DNA of 25,337 nt from Candidatus Moranbacteria bacterium CG_4_8_14_3_um_filter_41_13 (GTDB lineage Bacteria; Patescibacteriota; Minisyncoccia; Moranbacterales; UBA1568), in NCBI GenBank assembly GCA_002782305.1, contig PFHN01000054.1, forward strand, positions 1-25,337. The letters run 5' to 3'. Both the position numbers and the translations under genes were made by a program. Every line of letters starts with the position of its first letter. Position 1 is the stretch's first letter. Of this stretch, positions 8,113 to 16,254 are shown one piece after another. The notes under the pieces are model-generated. The model was not told the DNA's origin. It did no database searches and saw only the letters and a program-made list of their open reading frames with translations.

Positions 8113-9294
8113 ATGCGCTTCCTCGATCTCCTCAAATTATCTCTCCGTATGTTCAAGGCTCGTACTATGCGAACCTTGCTTACCATTCTTGGTATGAGTG
8201 TCGGTATTTCTGCCATTATCTTTCTTGTATCTTTCGGGTATGGACTCCAGCGCACACTCCTCGAAAAAATTACCACATCGGACTCACTCGTTACTCTCGA
8301 TGTGACGCAAGGTGATGGCACACAAACACTCAATAATGCAACAATCGATGAAATCAAAGCATTTCCCAATATCACCGCTGTCATACCAGTACTCGAGCTT
8401 CCTGGCCAAGGAAAATTCAACGACTTTACTCTTGATGTGAGTACCATCAGCTCTTCAGCTTCACTCCTGAAGAACGAAGGCCTCAAAATTGAAGCAGGAA
8501 GATATTTTCTTGAGAATGAAACACAAAATATTATCATCACCTCAGCAATGGCTCGTATTTTCAATCTCGATCCACAAGACATGCTCAATAAAAAAGCCTC
8601 TATAACACTTTTTCAGAGTAGCAGTACTGGCCAAGGTTCAGCATATAATCCACAAAAACCCTACACAGTCGTTGGTGTCGTTTCTGGTGAAGAGAACATT
8701 ATTTATCTTTCGCTTGATTCACTCTCAGATTTTTCTATTGAAAATTATACAAAACTCAAGGCCAAATGTACTTCGACAAATACCTTAAACGAAGTACGCA
8801 CTGAGATAGAAGGAAAAGGGTTTACTGCCTCATCTATTTCTGAGACTATCGATCAAGCGAATAAGGTGTTTCGTATCGTACAAATTATTCTCATGGTATT
8901 TGGTATGATTGCCCTTATTGTATCGGCGATTGGTATGTTCAATACAATGACCATCGCCTTGCTCGAACGTACCGAAGAAATCGGTATTATGAAGGCTATC
9001 GGCGCTTCGCGAACGAGTATTTCTCTGATGTTCGTTATGGAATCCACACTTATGGGTTTCCTCGGCGCCCTTGGTGGTGTAGTCCTTGGTTATTCTGAAG
9101 GAAAGATACTTAATATGGGTATCAATCTCGTCGCAACCCGATTTGGTGGAGAATCAGTCAATCTCTTCTTCAATCCTACGTGGTTTGTGATAACCGTTAT
9201 TGCTTTCGGTGCGTTCATCGGATTTCTTACAGGTATCTTTCCTGCCCGCAAAGCTTCTTCTATTGATACTCTCGAAGCACTCAGATACAAATAA
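8113..9294 (+). CDS. MacB/FtsX-family ABC transporter permease
   Basis: A 393-aa permease with the MacB-type layout. There is an N-terminal membrane helix (about 20-42), an extracytoplasmic MacB-periplasmic-core-like domain (about 45-245), then three C-terminal helices of the FtsX domain (about 256-281, 305-327, 355-378). ERTEEIGIMKAIGAS after the second helix and the terminal FPARKASSIDTLEALRYK are strong family signatures. It partners the ATPase 6 nt upstream. Such complexes use mechanotransmission to export peptides, antibiotics or lipoproteins, or to act on cell-wall enzymes. No MacA-like adaptor or substrate gene is adjacent, so the cargo is unknown. Stop TAA, followed by a short GAAA repeat and a terminator. 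Confidence 0.93.
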   Translation: MRFLDLLKLSLRMFKARTMRTLLTILGMSVGISAIIFLVSFGYGLQRTLLEKITTSDSLVTLDVTQGDGTQTLNNATIDEIKAFPNITAVIPVLELPGQGKFNDFTLDVSTISSSASLLKNEGLKIEAGRYFLENETQNIIITSAMARIFNLDPQDMLNKKASITLFQSSSTGQGSAYNPQKPYTVVGVVSGEENIIYLSLDSLSDFSIENYTKLKAKCTSTNTLNEVRTEIEGKGFTASSISETIDQANKVFRIVQIILMVFGMIALIVSAIGMFNTMTIALLERTEEIGIMKAIGASRTSISLMFVMESTLMGFLGALGGVVLGYSEGKILNMGINLVATRFGGESVNLFFNPTWFVITVIAFGAFIGFLTGIFPARKASSIDTLEALRYK

Positions 9295-9314
9295 AAGAAA
9301 GAAAGAAAGAAAGA
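9295..9314. repeat. GAAA tetranucleotide microsatellite
   Basis: About five tandem AAGA/GAAA units directly follow the permease stop codon and precede the terminator. It is non-coding, so copy-number changes would not affect the protein. Confidence 0.8.
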
Positions 9315-9327
9315 TCTTCATACAAAG

Positions 9328-9355
9328 AACAATGCTACGGAGGCATTGTTTTTTA
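9328..9355 (+). terminator. intrinsic terminator of the ABC transporter operon
   Basis: AACAATGC (9328-9335) pairs with GCATTGTT (9343-9350) over a 7-nt loop, followed by a T-run. On the minus strand the following tract is weaker (CTTTG), so it may serve the converging P-type ATPase gene only partly. Confidence 0.85.
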
Positions 9356-9374
9356 TCTGAAAATAAACATTGAA

Positions 9375-11171
9375 CTAATATGTCGAACGAAGCGCATTTA
9401 CAATCACCAACGCATCGATTACCTCTTGCAACATCGCTCCATAAAAAGGTGTAATGAAGCCGAAAGCAGCGAAAAGCATACCAAGTGTCGAAAGACAAAT
9501 ACCAATCACAATGCCCTGCAAAGCCACATGATATGATCTTCGTCCGATGTGAATCGCATCACGAATCAGTGAAACATCATGTCCAAAAATTGCGACGTCA
9601 GCTGCCTCAATCGAAGCACTATTCTCCGATCCCGAAAAAACAATACCGACATCAGCGAGCGCAAGCGCTGGAGCATCATTCATACCATCACCTACCATAC
9701 CGACAAGCTTTCCTTCTTTCTGATAACGCTCAATAAGACTTGTCTTATCTTCTGGTCTACATTCGGCATAGATAGGCAGTCTGAATTGCCCAAATATATG
9801 CTGTGCATTTTTTTTCTTATCTCCCGTAAGAATACCGAGCGCATAATCTCGCTTTCGCAGATACGTAAACATCTCACCTACATCATTCTTCAGTATATCA
9901 GCAAAAGAAAAACGTGCTAACAGAAGCTTCTCAGAGAAAAGATCTACCACAATCCCACTTTGTACGTGCTCTTTTGTTTGTACAAGGCTAAAATTTTTCC
10001 CTCCTATAGAACCAAAAATTCCTTCTCCTATTTCTTCATGTACATCTTTTGCTACGAGTAGTTCTCCTTCCGAAAGATAATGTTCTAACGTGATAGCCTT
10101 GGCGATAGGATGGAAAGAGTGTTGCTCCAAAGCTGATGCAAGAGCCAAAATATGCTCACGAGAAAATGCTTTGTCCAATATTTCGATATGAGTCATCTGT
10201 GGTTCACCCAGAGTCAGTGTGCCCGTTTTATCAAAAAAGAACATTTTCGTTTTTGCAAGCAGTTCGAGAACAACTGGACTTTTAATAATGATATTTTTCC
10301 TCGCTGCCTTATTCAATCCTCCGATGAAACTGACAGGAGCCGCGATAAGTAGTGGACAAGGCGTGGCAATCACAAGCACTGCCAAAAATCTTTCCCATTC
10401 GGAAGAGAAAAAATACGCACCCAAAGCAAGAAACAATGATCCAAAAGTAAAATAAAAATTATATCGTTCGGCAAGACGAACGATAGGCGCAGGATTCACT
10501 TTTCCCTCTTCGACGAGAGAGAGAATCTTCCGATAACTCGAATGTTCGAAATCAGAAAGCACCTCAAGCGTGAGTGGTTCGCCTACATTGACCGTACCAC
10601 TTTTGAGCACAGTCATATGTGCGTAGACGACTGGTTCCATTTCTCCTGTGATATTTGATTCACTGAGTAATGCTTTATCTGAGAGTAAATATCCATCGAA
10701 AGCAAGCATTTCATTGGGACGAATGAGGATATGCTCCCCCTTTTTCACGTTTGAAAGTAGTACTTCTTCTGTACCAGTAGCCGTGATGAGTAAGGCTATT
10801 TTGGGAATATTCTCAAACAATCCTTTCAGTGTCTTCTGAGCTCTCTTTGTCCCATATATTTCTAGTGCAGCACTGACAGAAACCATCAAAGCGACCACAG
10901 CACCAGCAAGAAACTGACCAAGTATAAGCGACACCACCAGAGCCAAGAAAGCCAGATAATCAAAGTTGAACCTCCCTCTCCTCACACGTACATATGATTC
11001 TATAAGCAGTTGTCCTATACCAAGAAAAATCGGAACACCATATAACCATACTTCTCCCAGAAAAAAAGCGAGAAAGATGCAAAGACTAATAACAAAAGGC
11101 AAGCGAAACTCTTTACTCCAAAAAATATCAAAGATACTCATTTCGTTTATATTTATATTTTTCCTCTCCAT
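9375..11171 (-). CDS. P1B-type heavy-metal-translocating ATPase, TPC motif
   Basis: This integral-membrane metal pump has the full P-type core (numbers from the ATG at 11171): actuator SESNITGE (about 170-177), the membrane motif ATPCPLLIAAP (C272), phosphorylation DKTGT (D314), the P1B HP dipeptide in SFHPIAKAI (about 353), and hinge GDGMNDAP. The membrane motif is T-P-C instead of the C-P-C of CopA or ZntA, and there is no N-terminal HMA domain. Both features occur in P1B subgroups linked to Co, Zn, Fe or Ni export, so the metal cannot be assigned. Length is 598 aa. A TTG at 11195 would add eight residues. The ATG at 11171 is preferred because GGGAGGG lies 11 nt upstream; an ATG at 11141 is also possible. 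Stop TAG. Confidence 0.9.
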   Translation of the reverse strand: MERKNININEMSIFDIFWSKEFRLPFVISLCIFLAFFLGEVWLYGVPIFLGIGQLLIESYVRVRRGRFNFDYLAFLALVVSLILGQFLAGAVVALMVSVSAALEIYGTKRAQKTLKGLFENIPKIALLITATGTEEVLLSNVKKGEHILIRPNEMLAFDGYLLSDKALLSESNITGEMEPVVYAHMTVLKSGTVNVGEPLTLEVLSDFEHSSYRKILSLVEEGKVNPAPIVRLAERYNFYFTFGSLFLALGAYFFSSEWERFLAVLVIATPCPLLIAAPVSFIGGLNKAARKNIIIKSPVVLELLAKTKMFFFDKTGTLTLGEPQMTHIEILDKAFSREHILALASALEQHSFHPIAKAITLEHYLSEGELLVAKDVHEEIGEGIFGSIGGKNFSLVQTKEHVQSGIVVDLFSEKLLLARFSFADILKNDVGEMFTYLRKRDYALGILTGDKKKNAQHIFGQFRLPIYAECRPEDKTSLIERYQKEGKLVGMVGDGMNDAPALALADVGIVFSGSENSASIEAADVAIFGHDVSLIRDAIHIGRRSYHVALQGIVIGICLSTLGMLFAAFGFITPFYGAMLQEVIDALVIVNALRSTY

Positions 11172-11193
11172 TCTAACACAATCCCTCCCTACC

Positions 11194-11222
11194 AAAAAGA
11201 AAAAACGAGATTGCTCTCGTTT
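11194..11222 (-). terminator. intrinsic terminator of the cyclophilin lipoprotein gene
   Basis: AAACGAGA (11203-11210) pairs with TCTCGTTT (11215-11222) over a 4-nt TTGC loop, followed on the minus strand by TTTTTTCTTTTT. It lies 12 nt past the stop of the lipoprotein gene. Confidence 0.87.
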
Positions 11223-11233
11223 CTCTCTTCTCT

Positions 11234-11986
11234 TTATTTTTCACTGATGATTGCTGTTTGAATGGATACGGGCGTTAGAGGTGAAGACCCTTCTCCTCCT
11301 GATTTTGTCGGTGCTTCGGCAATCTTGTCAACAACTTCCATACCAGCCGTCACAGTGCCAAAGATGACATAATTTTTTGGCAATGGATTATCTTTGTGCA
11401 TAATGAAAAACTGACTGCCATTGGTATTTGGTCCGGCATTTGCCATCGCCACAGTGCCCCTCGTGTATTCACCAGTAAATGGTTCGTCAGCAAATTTATA
11501 TCCAGGACCACCCATACCTGTTCCCGTTGGGTCTCCTCCTTGAATCATAAAACCTTTGATCGTTCGATGGAAAATAGTATCATCATAAAACTTCTCTTTC
11601 GTGAGAAAGACAAAGTTGTTCACTGTCATAGGCGCATTCTTCGCATCAAGTGCGATTACAATATCTCCGGCGCTCGTCTTAAGTGTCGCGCTGTATGCTT
11701 TGGTTATGTCAATCGTCATCTCTGGTTTTGTAGTATACATTTTTTTAGTACTGACTGGATTAGTAGGGTTGGTGATAGGCTTCGACTCAGGTGGAACAGT
11801 AGGTGGAACATTTTTTTCCTTCGTTGCTTGACCTGCTGGCGACGTTGGCGTTTCCGTCTTTCCTTTGTCGAACGATAATCCTTCCTTCGGCAAAACCTCT
11901 TTCTTCACTTCCTCTGTCGTACATCCTGAGAGAAGGACGGCACCAGCAAGGAATACAAAAAGAGAGAATCGTGACGTATATTTCAT
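11234..11986 (-). CDS. cyclophilin-type peptidyl-prolyl cis-trans isomerase, lipoprotein
   Basis: A 250-aa protein with a lipoprotein signal peptide: lipobox LLSGC, lipidated Cys22 expected. A Lys/Pro/Thr-rich linker (about 25-85) follows, then a cyclophilin domain. FHRTIKGFMIQGGDPTGTG and GTVAMANAGPNTNGSQFFI contain the catalytic Arg, the QGGD loop and the NGSQFFI segment of bacterial cyclophilins. It should catalyse proline isomerisation of exported proteins at the outer face of the membrane. It is monocistronic, with a promoter at 12016-12044 and a terminator at 11194-11222. No Shine-Dalgarno is seen. Stop TAA. Confidence 0.94.
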   Translation of the reverse strand: MKYTSRFSLFVFLAGAVLLSGCTTEEVKKEVLPKEGLSFDKGKTETPTSPAGQATKEKNVPPTVPPESKPITNPTNPVSTKKMYTTKPEMTIDITKAYSATLKTSAGDIVIALDAKNAPMTVNNFVFLTKEKFYDDTIFHRTIKGFMIQGGDPTGTGMGGPGYKFADEPFTGEYTRGTVAMANAGPNTNGSQFFIMHKDNPLPKNYVIFGTVTAGMEVVDKIAEAPTKSGGEGSSPLTPVSIQTAIISEK

Positions 11987-12015
11987 AGTACAATAAGCAA
12001 TAAAATTACATTCCT

Positions 12016-12044
12016 ATTATAAACGACAATCAAAAAAGAAACAA
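12016..12044 (-). promoter_or_regulatory. promoter of the cyclophilin lipoprotein gene
   Basis: On the minus strand TTGTTT (12039-12044), a 17-bp spacer and TATAAT (12016-12021), about 30 bp before the ATG. Confidence 0.7.
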
Positions 12045-12076
12045 CACACTACGCCATTTCATATATATTTTTTCTG

Positions 12077-12105
12077 TTGACAAAGGGGATAAAAGGTGCT
12101 ATACT
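12077..12105 (+). promoter_or_regulatory. near-consensus sigma70-type promoter
   Basis: TTGACA (12077-12082), 17-bp spacer, TATACT (12100-12105), with TG one base before the -10 (TGC-TATACT). It is the best promoter by eye in the window. Transcription should start near 12112, just ahead of a terminator-like hairpin. Confidence 0.85.
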
Positions 12106-12111
12106 TAATGT

Positions 12112-12274
12112 GTTGAGATATGGAAAACGGGTGAAGACATTACTTGTCTTGTCCCGTTTTTTCTTTCTTAACATGCGCTAAGCAAAACACCTAAAGGTCG
12201 AGTAGGGTCAAAATAAATATAAAAACAAAAAAGAGAAGGTAGTTTTTAAAAAATAAAAATTAACACCTATTATT
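12112..12274 (+). ncRNA. structured leader or small RNA with early terminator
   Basis: The stretch from the predicted start to the ATG of the 58-aa peptide holds an intrinsic terminator within the first 52 nt. It would produce either a small RNA of about 50 nt or, on read-through, an mRNA leader of about 160 nt. Downstream of the hairpin are a short palindrome ACCTAAAGGT (12189-12198), AAGAGAAGG (about 12230-12238) and an AT-only segment able to form a weak TTTTTA/TAAAAA stem. No known riboswitch or RNA family is recognised. Confidence 0.4.
12124..12163 (+). terminator. intrinsic terminator or attenuator right after the promoter
   Basis: Outer stem AAAACGGG (12124-12131) with CCCGTTTT (12153-12160); inner stem AAGACA (12134-12139) with TGTCTT (12145-12150), separated by a 2x2 internal loop, then TTTTTT. 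No plus-strand gene lies between it and the terminated ABC operon, so it acts on the 12077 promoter. Confidence 0.8.
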
Positions 12275-12451
12275 ATGGAACCAAAAATGGAAATAGAAGT
12301 AAGTACAGATGAATGTTCAACGGGCGGATGTCCTAACTGTGCTAAGGTAGCAGAGGAATCAAAGCAAAATGAAGAAATAAGCTTCGCTTTTCTCCTCGCT
12401 CTTGTCCCTGTGATCAGCCTTACCTTCTTTGGTCAAATGGGTCTTTTATAA
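12275..12451 (+). CDS. 58-aa Cys-motif, tail-anchored membrane peptide
   Basis: An open frame of 58 codons starts ATG GAA CCA and ends TAA. The N-terminal half is acidic and carries C14-S-T-G-G-C19-P-N-C22, a compact three-cysteine (CX4CX2C) motif. The C-terminal half is one hydrophobic segment (about 37-58, FAFLLALVPVISLTFFGQMG) reaching almost to the end, as in a tail-anchored protein. Upstream in-frame stops fix the start; no Shine-Dalgarno is near. It is enclosed by a strong promoter and attenuator upstream and a strong terminator downstream, which supports a real expressed gene. Family unrecognised. Metal or iron-sulfur binding and redox roles are possible, inferred only from the cysteines. 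Confidence 0.65.
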   Translation: MEPKMEIEVSTDECSTGGCPNCAKVAEESKQNEEISFAFLLALVPVISLTFFGQMGLL

Positions 12452-12472
12452 AAAAGGATTCTGAACCAAAGG

Positions 12473-12503
12473 AAAACCGAGCTTCCCAAAGCTCGGTTTT
12501 TTT
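12473..12503 (+). terminator. strong intrinsic terminator, probably bidirectional
   Basis: AAAACCGAGCTT (12473-12484) pairs with AAGCTCGGTTTT (12489-12500) around CCCA, followed by TTT. The 12-bp stem starts 21 nt after the 58-aa gene. Read on the minus strand it has a shorter T-run and could also end the large converging operon that stops at 12560. Confidence 0.92.
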
Positions 12504-12559
12504 ATGGTGAGAAATTTTCTCCTCCTCTCATCCTCTTATTCCAGTAAGAAAAGTGTATA

Positions 12560-15523
12560 CTATTCTTTTTCTCGATCTGCTACCTCCTTCACGAAGGAAG
12601 TAAGTCTGCGATCTTCGAGTATTCTGTTCACAAAATGAAGAACAAAAAGTACGAGGATGGCTGAAAGAAAAATCCGGAAAGTGAAAAGTACAGAAGAGGG
12701 AATATACGAAGCTACCATTGCATAGTATTTCCGCGGGCCACTCAGTGGTCCCTCAGTTGTAAGCGCTTCATTTACCTCCAGTTGGACTGATGATGCAAAG
12801 TGAATCTCGGGTGATGTAAATGGAGATATACCCCATATTGTCATCAGCGCCTTACGTAAAGATTCATCCTGAGCAATTTCGGCTTTTACTCTGATATCAT
12901 ACACTTCTCCTGCAAGTTTATTGATGGTAAAAGGTGTAGTCTGCTGTTCTTGTGGAGTGAGCGAACTCGATAACCAAGAAGTTGCTGGGGAATCAACTCC
13001 ATCGACTGTAAAAGCAAGAGTAGCAGTTTTTCCAAGAAAGTCTGGAACAAAATCAGCATAGAACGAGGCGGTACTACCAGCATAAGTCTGATAAATAGAT
13101 TCGCTCAAATCATCACACAAACCATTCGGACAAGTGGCTTGACCAGAGGAATTACTGGTGCCTATGATGTCTTTGTATTGCCCAAGAAATTTCCTCCAAA
13201 CAGTTGATTCATCTGTAGATTTGAGGGTCACGCTCGGTTCCACAACAATAAAAGTGCGGGTGAGACTAACGGTTCTATCAGTCCTACTCTCACGACCTGT
13301 TACTGGCATTACTCCATTGGCAGTAACCGTCACGGTATAGGTATCTCCAGGATTACCCGTCACTGGAAAGAAATTGATCTCGCCCTGAGATTCCGAATCT
13401 ATATCTCCAGATCCTCCTTTTGCACAAGCATCTGCAACGCGTGCTGTACACAGGAGGGGTACTCCATTGATCGTCCAGCGATGATTGAGATTGATACCCG
13501 CCCCTGTGCTCGCCCTAAGACCAATAATCTCATTCTTGATTACTGGACAAATTTGACCCATTCTATAATCATCACAGATAATATTCTCGTTGTCTACCCG
13601 AACCTTGACACCATCAGGTGTTGCTCTATGAGCAAAGATTACGGAACCTCCAGTATTGCTAAATTTCACGATAATATCACTGTTTCCTTTACGCCTCCGG
13701 TATTCTCCAAAGCTCTCTATCGCGGTCACTTTAAACTGCAAATATCCATAATTTTCAATACCAATAGTATTCGAATTCACCTTTTTAATATTCATTTCTA
13801 ACGTGATACTATCGAGACCACTTCCCTTGATATTACCAAGCAATTTCTGATCTCTTAAATCAGAAGTAATATCGATCGCTCTACCATTCTCAAAATCACC
13901 AATATCCTCTCCTAAAAAGACTTTCCACTCAAAGAGGGTATTGATAAGATTCTTATCAGCATTATCCACCGAAGCCTGCACAGAAAGAATCTCTCCTCCT
14001 TTCGGATTGATGCCATCCCTACTGTTACTGAATGTTGAATCATTGACAGGGTTTTCTGGAGTAGCAGACAGACTGAGCGTGAGCTTCGTTGCCTGACCAC
14101 CAGCAGTCGGGTCTACTAAGCTGTTTGGAATACAGTCATTAAGATCCATATTAAGAGCTGGAATTTCGACAAGATAATTTCTTATCAACTCATTATATGA
14201 ACCTGATAGTTCTCTAGTAAAACTCGGTGAACATTTCTTATTCGAGAAAGCCCACATTATCATAAAAGAGTTATTATCGTGTTTCGTTGGGATCATCGAA
14301 TTACCTTCTACAGCCACACCTACTTTATCACCCCTCTGATAGTTCCATATGAAGCTCGATTGACCGAGCCCTGTAGCATTGGCTTCATCCTTATTACCAT
14401 TATCAGCGGTACTCGGATCACTAGGATTAGTGCCCCAAAACCGTTCTTCAGCAAGAGGGAAACTGCTATCACCGCTTGAGTAACCACCAGGGGCATTCGG
14501 GAATAAATGTTTACATTTACTCGTAATAGGACTCGACTGACCATTTGTTGCAGTTACAGCTCTACATGTTGCAAGAGGAATGGCAGCTCCTACTGGTATT
14601 GGATTTGATGAATTCAAATATGAATCTTGCACGCAATAAGGATTACCAACACTGCACACGACACTATAGTAATGGTTGTTATCACTCAAACAAGCGGGTA
14701 CCCCTGCTAGAACGTAGCCTGTGAAATCTGTTTGAACGATAGGACCTGTTGCAGAGGACGATGCAGATCCTCCAGTGTCTGGGCTCGAACTCGATGAGGT
14801 ATTTATATTTAGATTAGTATCAGCCAGAGTATAATTATCAACCATACAAACAGGACTACGCCCGAAATTACAGGACCAAGACGCATCATAAAAAATAGGT
14901 TTAGTATAACCATCAGCGAGTTCATAGTTTGTACCAGAAGAAGGATCATTGACATAACAATAATCCTTCTTTGTTCCCGTTTGGTTATTGCCACCGAAGT
15001 GAGCTTTATAGCCATCATTATCTGTATCTGAATTGATTGGTTCATTATCTGAAGGGTCGTACCCATTACGAATAAGAATTTTCGTAGCAGTTACTTTCCA
15101 ATCCTCTATAGTTACTATGCCATCGTTATTCGTATCACAGGATGATAATTTATTACTCCCGATGTCACAACCATCGCGTCTTAGAAACCACGTATAATAT
15201 AGATCCTTCTCAGTATTAGAAAAAAATGTAGGAAAAGCTTTTGCAGTTATTCTTTCACCTTCTTTCGGATCGCTCGGACTGAAGAAGAGAGAAACATCAG
15301 GTACAGTAGACTTATTCTGAGATACGTTCATTATTTCCCCTTGATTCTGCAGAGCTGCTGAATTGAGATGATACCTCTTTTCTATATCAGACATAACGCT
15401 CGAAGCAGATGGAATACTCGGACCACCAAAAAAAGCCAGAGCAGGTAACGCATTCGTAATGAAAAATTGCACGATAAGAATAAAGGTGAGGAAAAAATTG
15501 TGTTTCTTTGGACGAAAGTGCAT
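12560..15523 (-). CDS. large secreted, membrane-anchored protein with EF-hand-like loops, end of T4SS-like locus
   Basis: A 987-aa protein with a signal peptide (about 8-30, ending PALA) and one C-terminal membrane helix (about 945-966) followed by a short basic/acidic cytoplasmic tail. Most of the protein is therefore outside. Residues 130-141 (DTNNDGIVTIED) form an EF-hand/dockerin-like calcium loop, and 166-171 (DTDNDG) starts a second one. The N-terminal 350 residues contain many paired cysteines. The middle (about 480-800) has beta-rich stretches resembling Ig/PKD-like folds, such as PGDTYTVTVTANGVMPVTG. It is the last gene of the VirB4/PrgI locus, 24 nt after the CPBP gene. I do not recognise a named family. 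A surface adhesin or structural component of the secretion apparatus is a reasonable guess. Stop TAG. Confidence 0.8.
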   Translation of the reverse strand: MHFRPKKHNFFLTFILIVQFFITNALPALAFFGGPSIPSASSVMSDIEKRYHLNSAALQNQGEIMNVSQNKSTVPDVSLFFSPSDPKEGERITAKAFPTFFSNTEKDLYYTWFLRRDGCDIGSNKLSSCDTNNDGIVTIEDWKVTATKILIRNGYDPSDNEPINSDTDNDGYKAHFGGNNQTGTKKDYCYVNDPSSGTNYELADGYTKPIFYDASWSCNFGRSPVCMVDNYTLADTNLNINTSSSSSPDTGGSASSSATGPIVQTDFTGYVLAGVPACLSDNNHYYSVVCSVGNPYCVQDSYLNSSNPIPVGAAIPLATCRAVTATNGQSSPITSKCKHLFPNAPGGYSSGDSSFPLAEERFWGTNPSDPSTADNGNKDEANATGLGQSSFIWNYQRGDKVGVAVEGNSMIPTKHDNNSFMIMWAFSNKKCSPSFTRELSGSYNELIRNYLVEIPALNMDLNDCIPNSLVDPTAGGQATKLTLSLSATPENPVNDSTFSNSRDGINPKGGEILSVQASVDNADKNLINTLFEWKVFLGEDIGDFENGRAIDITSDLRDQKLLGNIKGSGLDSITLEMNIKKVNSNTIGIENYGYLQFKVTAIESFGEYRRRKGNSDIIVKFSNTGGSVIFAHRATPDGVKVRVDNENIICDDYRMGQICPVIKNEIIGLRASTGAGINLNHRWTINGVPLLCTARVADACAKGGSGDIDSESQGEINFFPVTGNPGDTYTVTVTANGVMPVTGRESRTDRTVSLTRTFIVVEPSVTLKSTDESTVWRKFLGQYKDIIGTSNSSGQATCPNGLCDDLSESIYQTYAGSTASFYADFVPDFLGKTATLAFTVDGVDSPATSWLSSSLTPQEQQTTPFTINKLAGEVYDIRVKAEIAQDESLRKALMTIWGISPFTSPEIHFASSVQLEVNEALTTEGPLSGPRKYYAMVASYIPSSVLFTFRIFLSAILVLFVLHFVNRILEDRRLTSFVKEVADREKE

Positions 15524-15547
15524 AGAACGTGTAATTAAAAAAAATAT

Positions 15548-16210
15548 CTAATGTGAAATGAGAAAGAAAATATCCACGAGAAAAAGAAAGGTCCAACTTG
15601 CTACAGAGGAATACCAGAGAGACTTCGAGAAATATGCAATCATACCTGCAAACGGACAAAAAAGAAGGAGAGGGGCTCTTTGCCAAGAGATATCGTTGAT
15701 CGAGAATATAAGAAAGAAAATCACTTGCAGAAGAATCCCCCACATATGAAGGTCTTTGAGCCAGAAGATCTGTATCAATCCTCGGAAAAAGATTTCATAG
15801 AGCATCACCATTATCGCCATCAGTACAAGTTCGTAGAAAATAAACCACAAAAAGCTTGTCTGGACGAGTCCTGGAAGTATGTAAGCTTCCTTAAATGATG
15901 GAAAGAAAAGAACAAGCCACCAAAAAACACCAAAAGCACAAACGACAGAAAGAATACCAAGAGACAACCCTGTCAAAAAATGCCCCTTCCGAAAACCAAT
16001 GTTACTCAGAGGTTCTTTCATTACCATTCTACTATAGACGAGCGGAATTATCAAAAGGAAAACGAGACTAACAATAAAACGTTGCAAGACAGGACTGAAA
16101 CTGGCACTTTCGGTAAAGAAAAAAAGAAAAACCAGAGAGAAGATCACTAGTAATCCCGTAGTAAAAAACCGCCTATAGAGAGAAAGAAGTTGTAGTATAT
16201 TCGATAACAT
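15548..16210 (-). CDS. CPBP (CAAX/Abi)-family membrane protein with degenerate catalytic motifs
   Basis: A 220-aa polytopic protein with about six to seven helices. LYEIFFRGLIQIFW (E139, R143) matches CPBP motif 1 (EExxxR), but the first Glu is Tyr138. In later helices the expected histidines are not evident: IFFLIFSINDIS has Ser/Asn, and SSVASWTFLFLVD reads Ser/Trp where active members have His. The fold assignment rests on the FRG segment and the overall helix pattern. It may be a non-proteolytic member, or a divergent one using other residues. It is embedded between the 132-aa membrane protein and the 987-aa surface protein, so a role in processing or holding those proteins is plausible but not shown. 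Stop TAG. Confidence 0.65.
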   Translation of the reverse strand: MLSNILQLLSLYRRFFTTGLLVIFSLVFLFFFTESASFSPVLQRFIVSLVFLLIIPLVYSRMVMKEPLSNIGFRKGHFLTGLSLGILSVVCAFGVFWWLVLFFPSFKEAYILPGLVQTSFLWFIFYELVLMAIMVMLYEIFFRGLIQIFWLKDLHMWGILLQVIFFLIFSINDISWQRAPLLLFCPFAGMIAYFSKSLWYSSVASWTFLFLVDIFFLISH

Positions 16211-16254
16211 TGCTTAATAAGATATTTTTCAATTACATTGTCCCTTAAAAAACT

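Noticed and set aside
9295..9314. GAAA repeat as a phase-variation element
   Set aside because: It lies after a stop codon and before a terminator, so slippage would not switch a gene on or off.
12124..12163. Hairpin as the terminator of an upstream plus-strand gene
   Set aside because: The nearest plus-strand gene upstream ends at 9294 with its own terminator, and a promoter lies directly before the hairpin.
11987..12274. tRNA or known riboswitch in the non-coding stretch
   Set aside because: No cloverleaf, CCA-end pattern or known aptamer core could be seen; only the promoter, hairpin and AT-rich leader.
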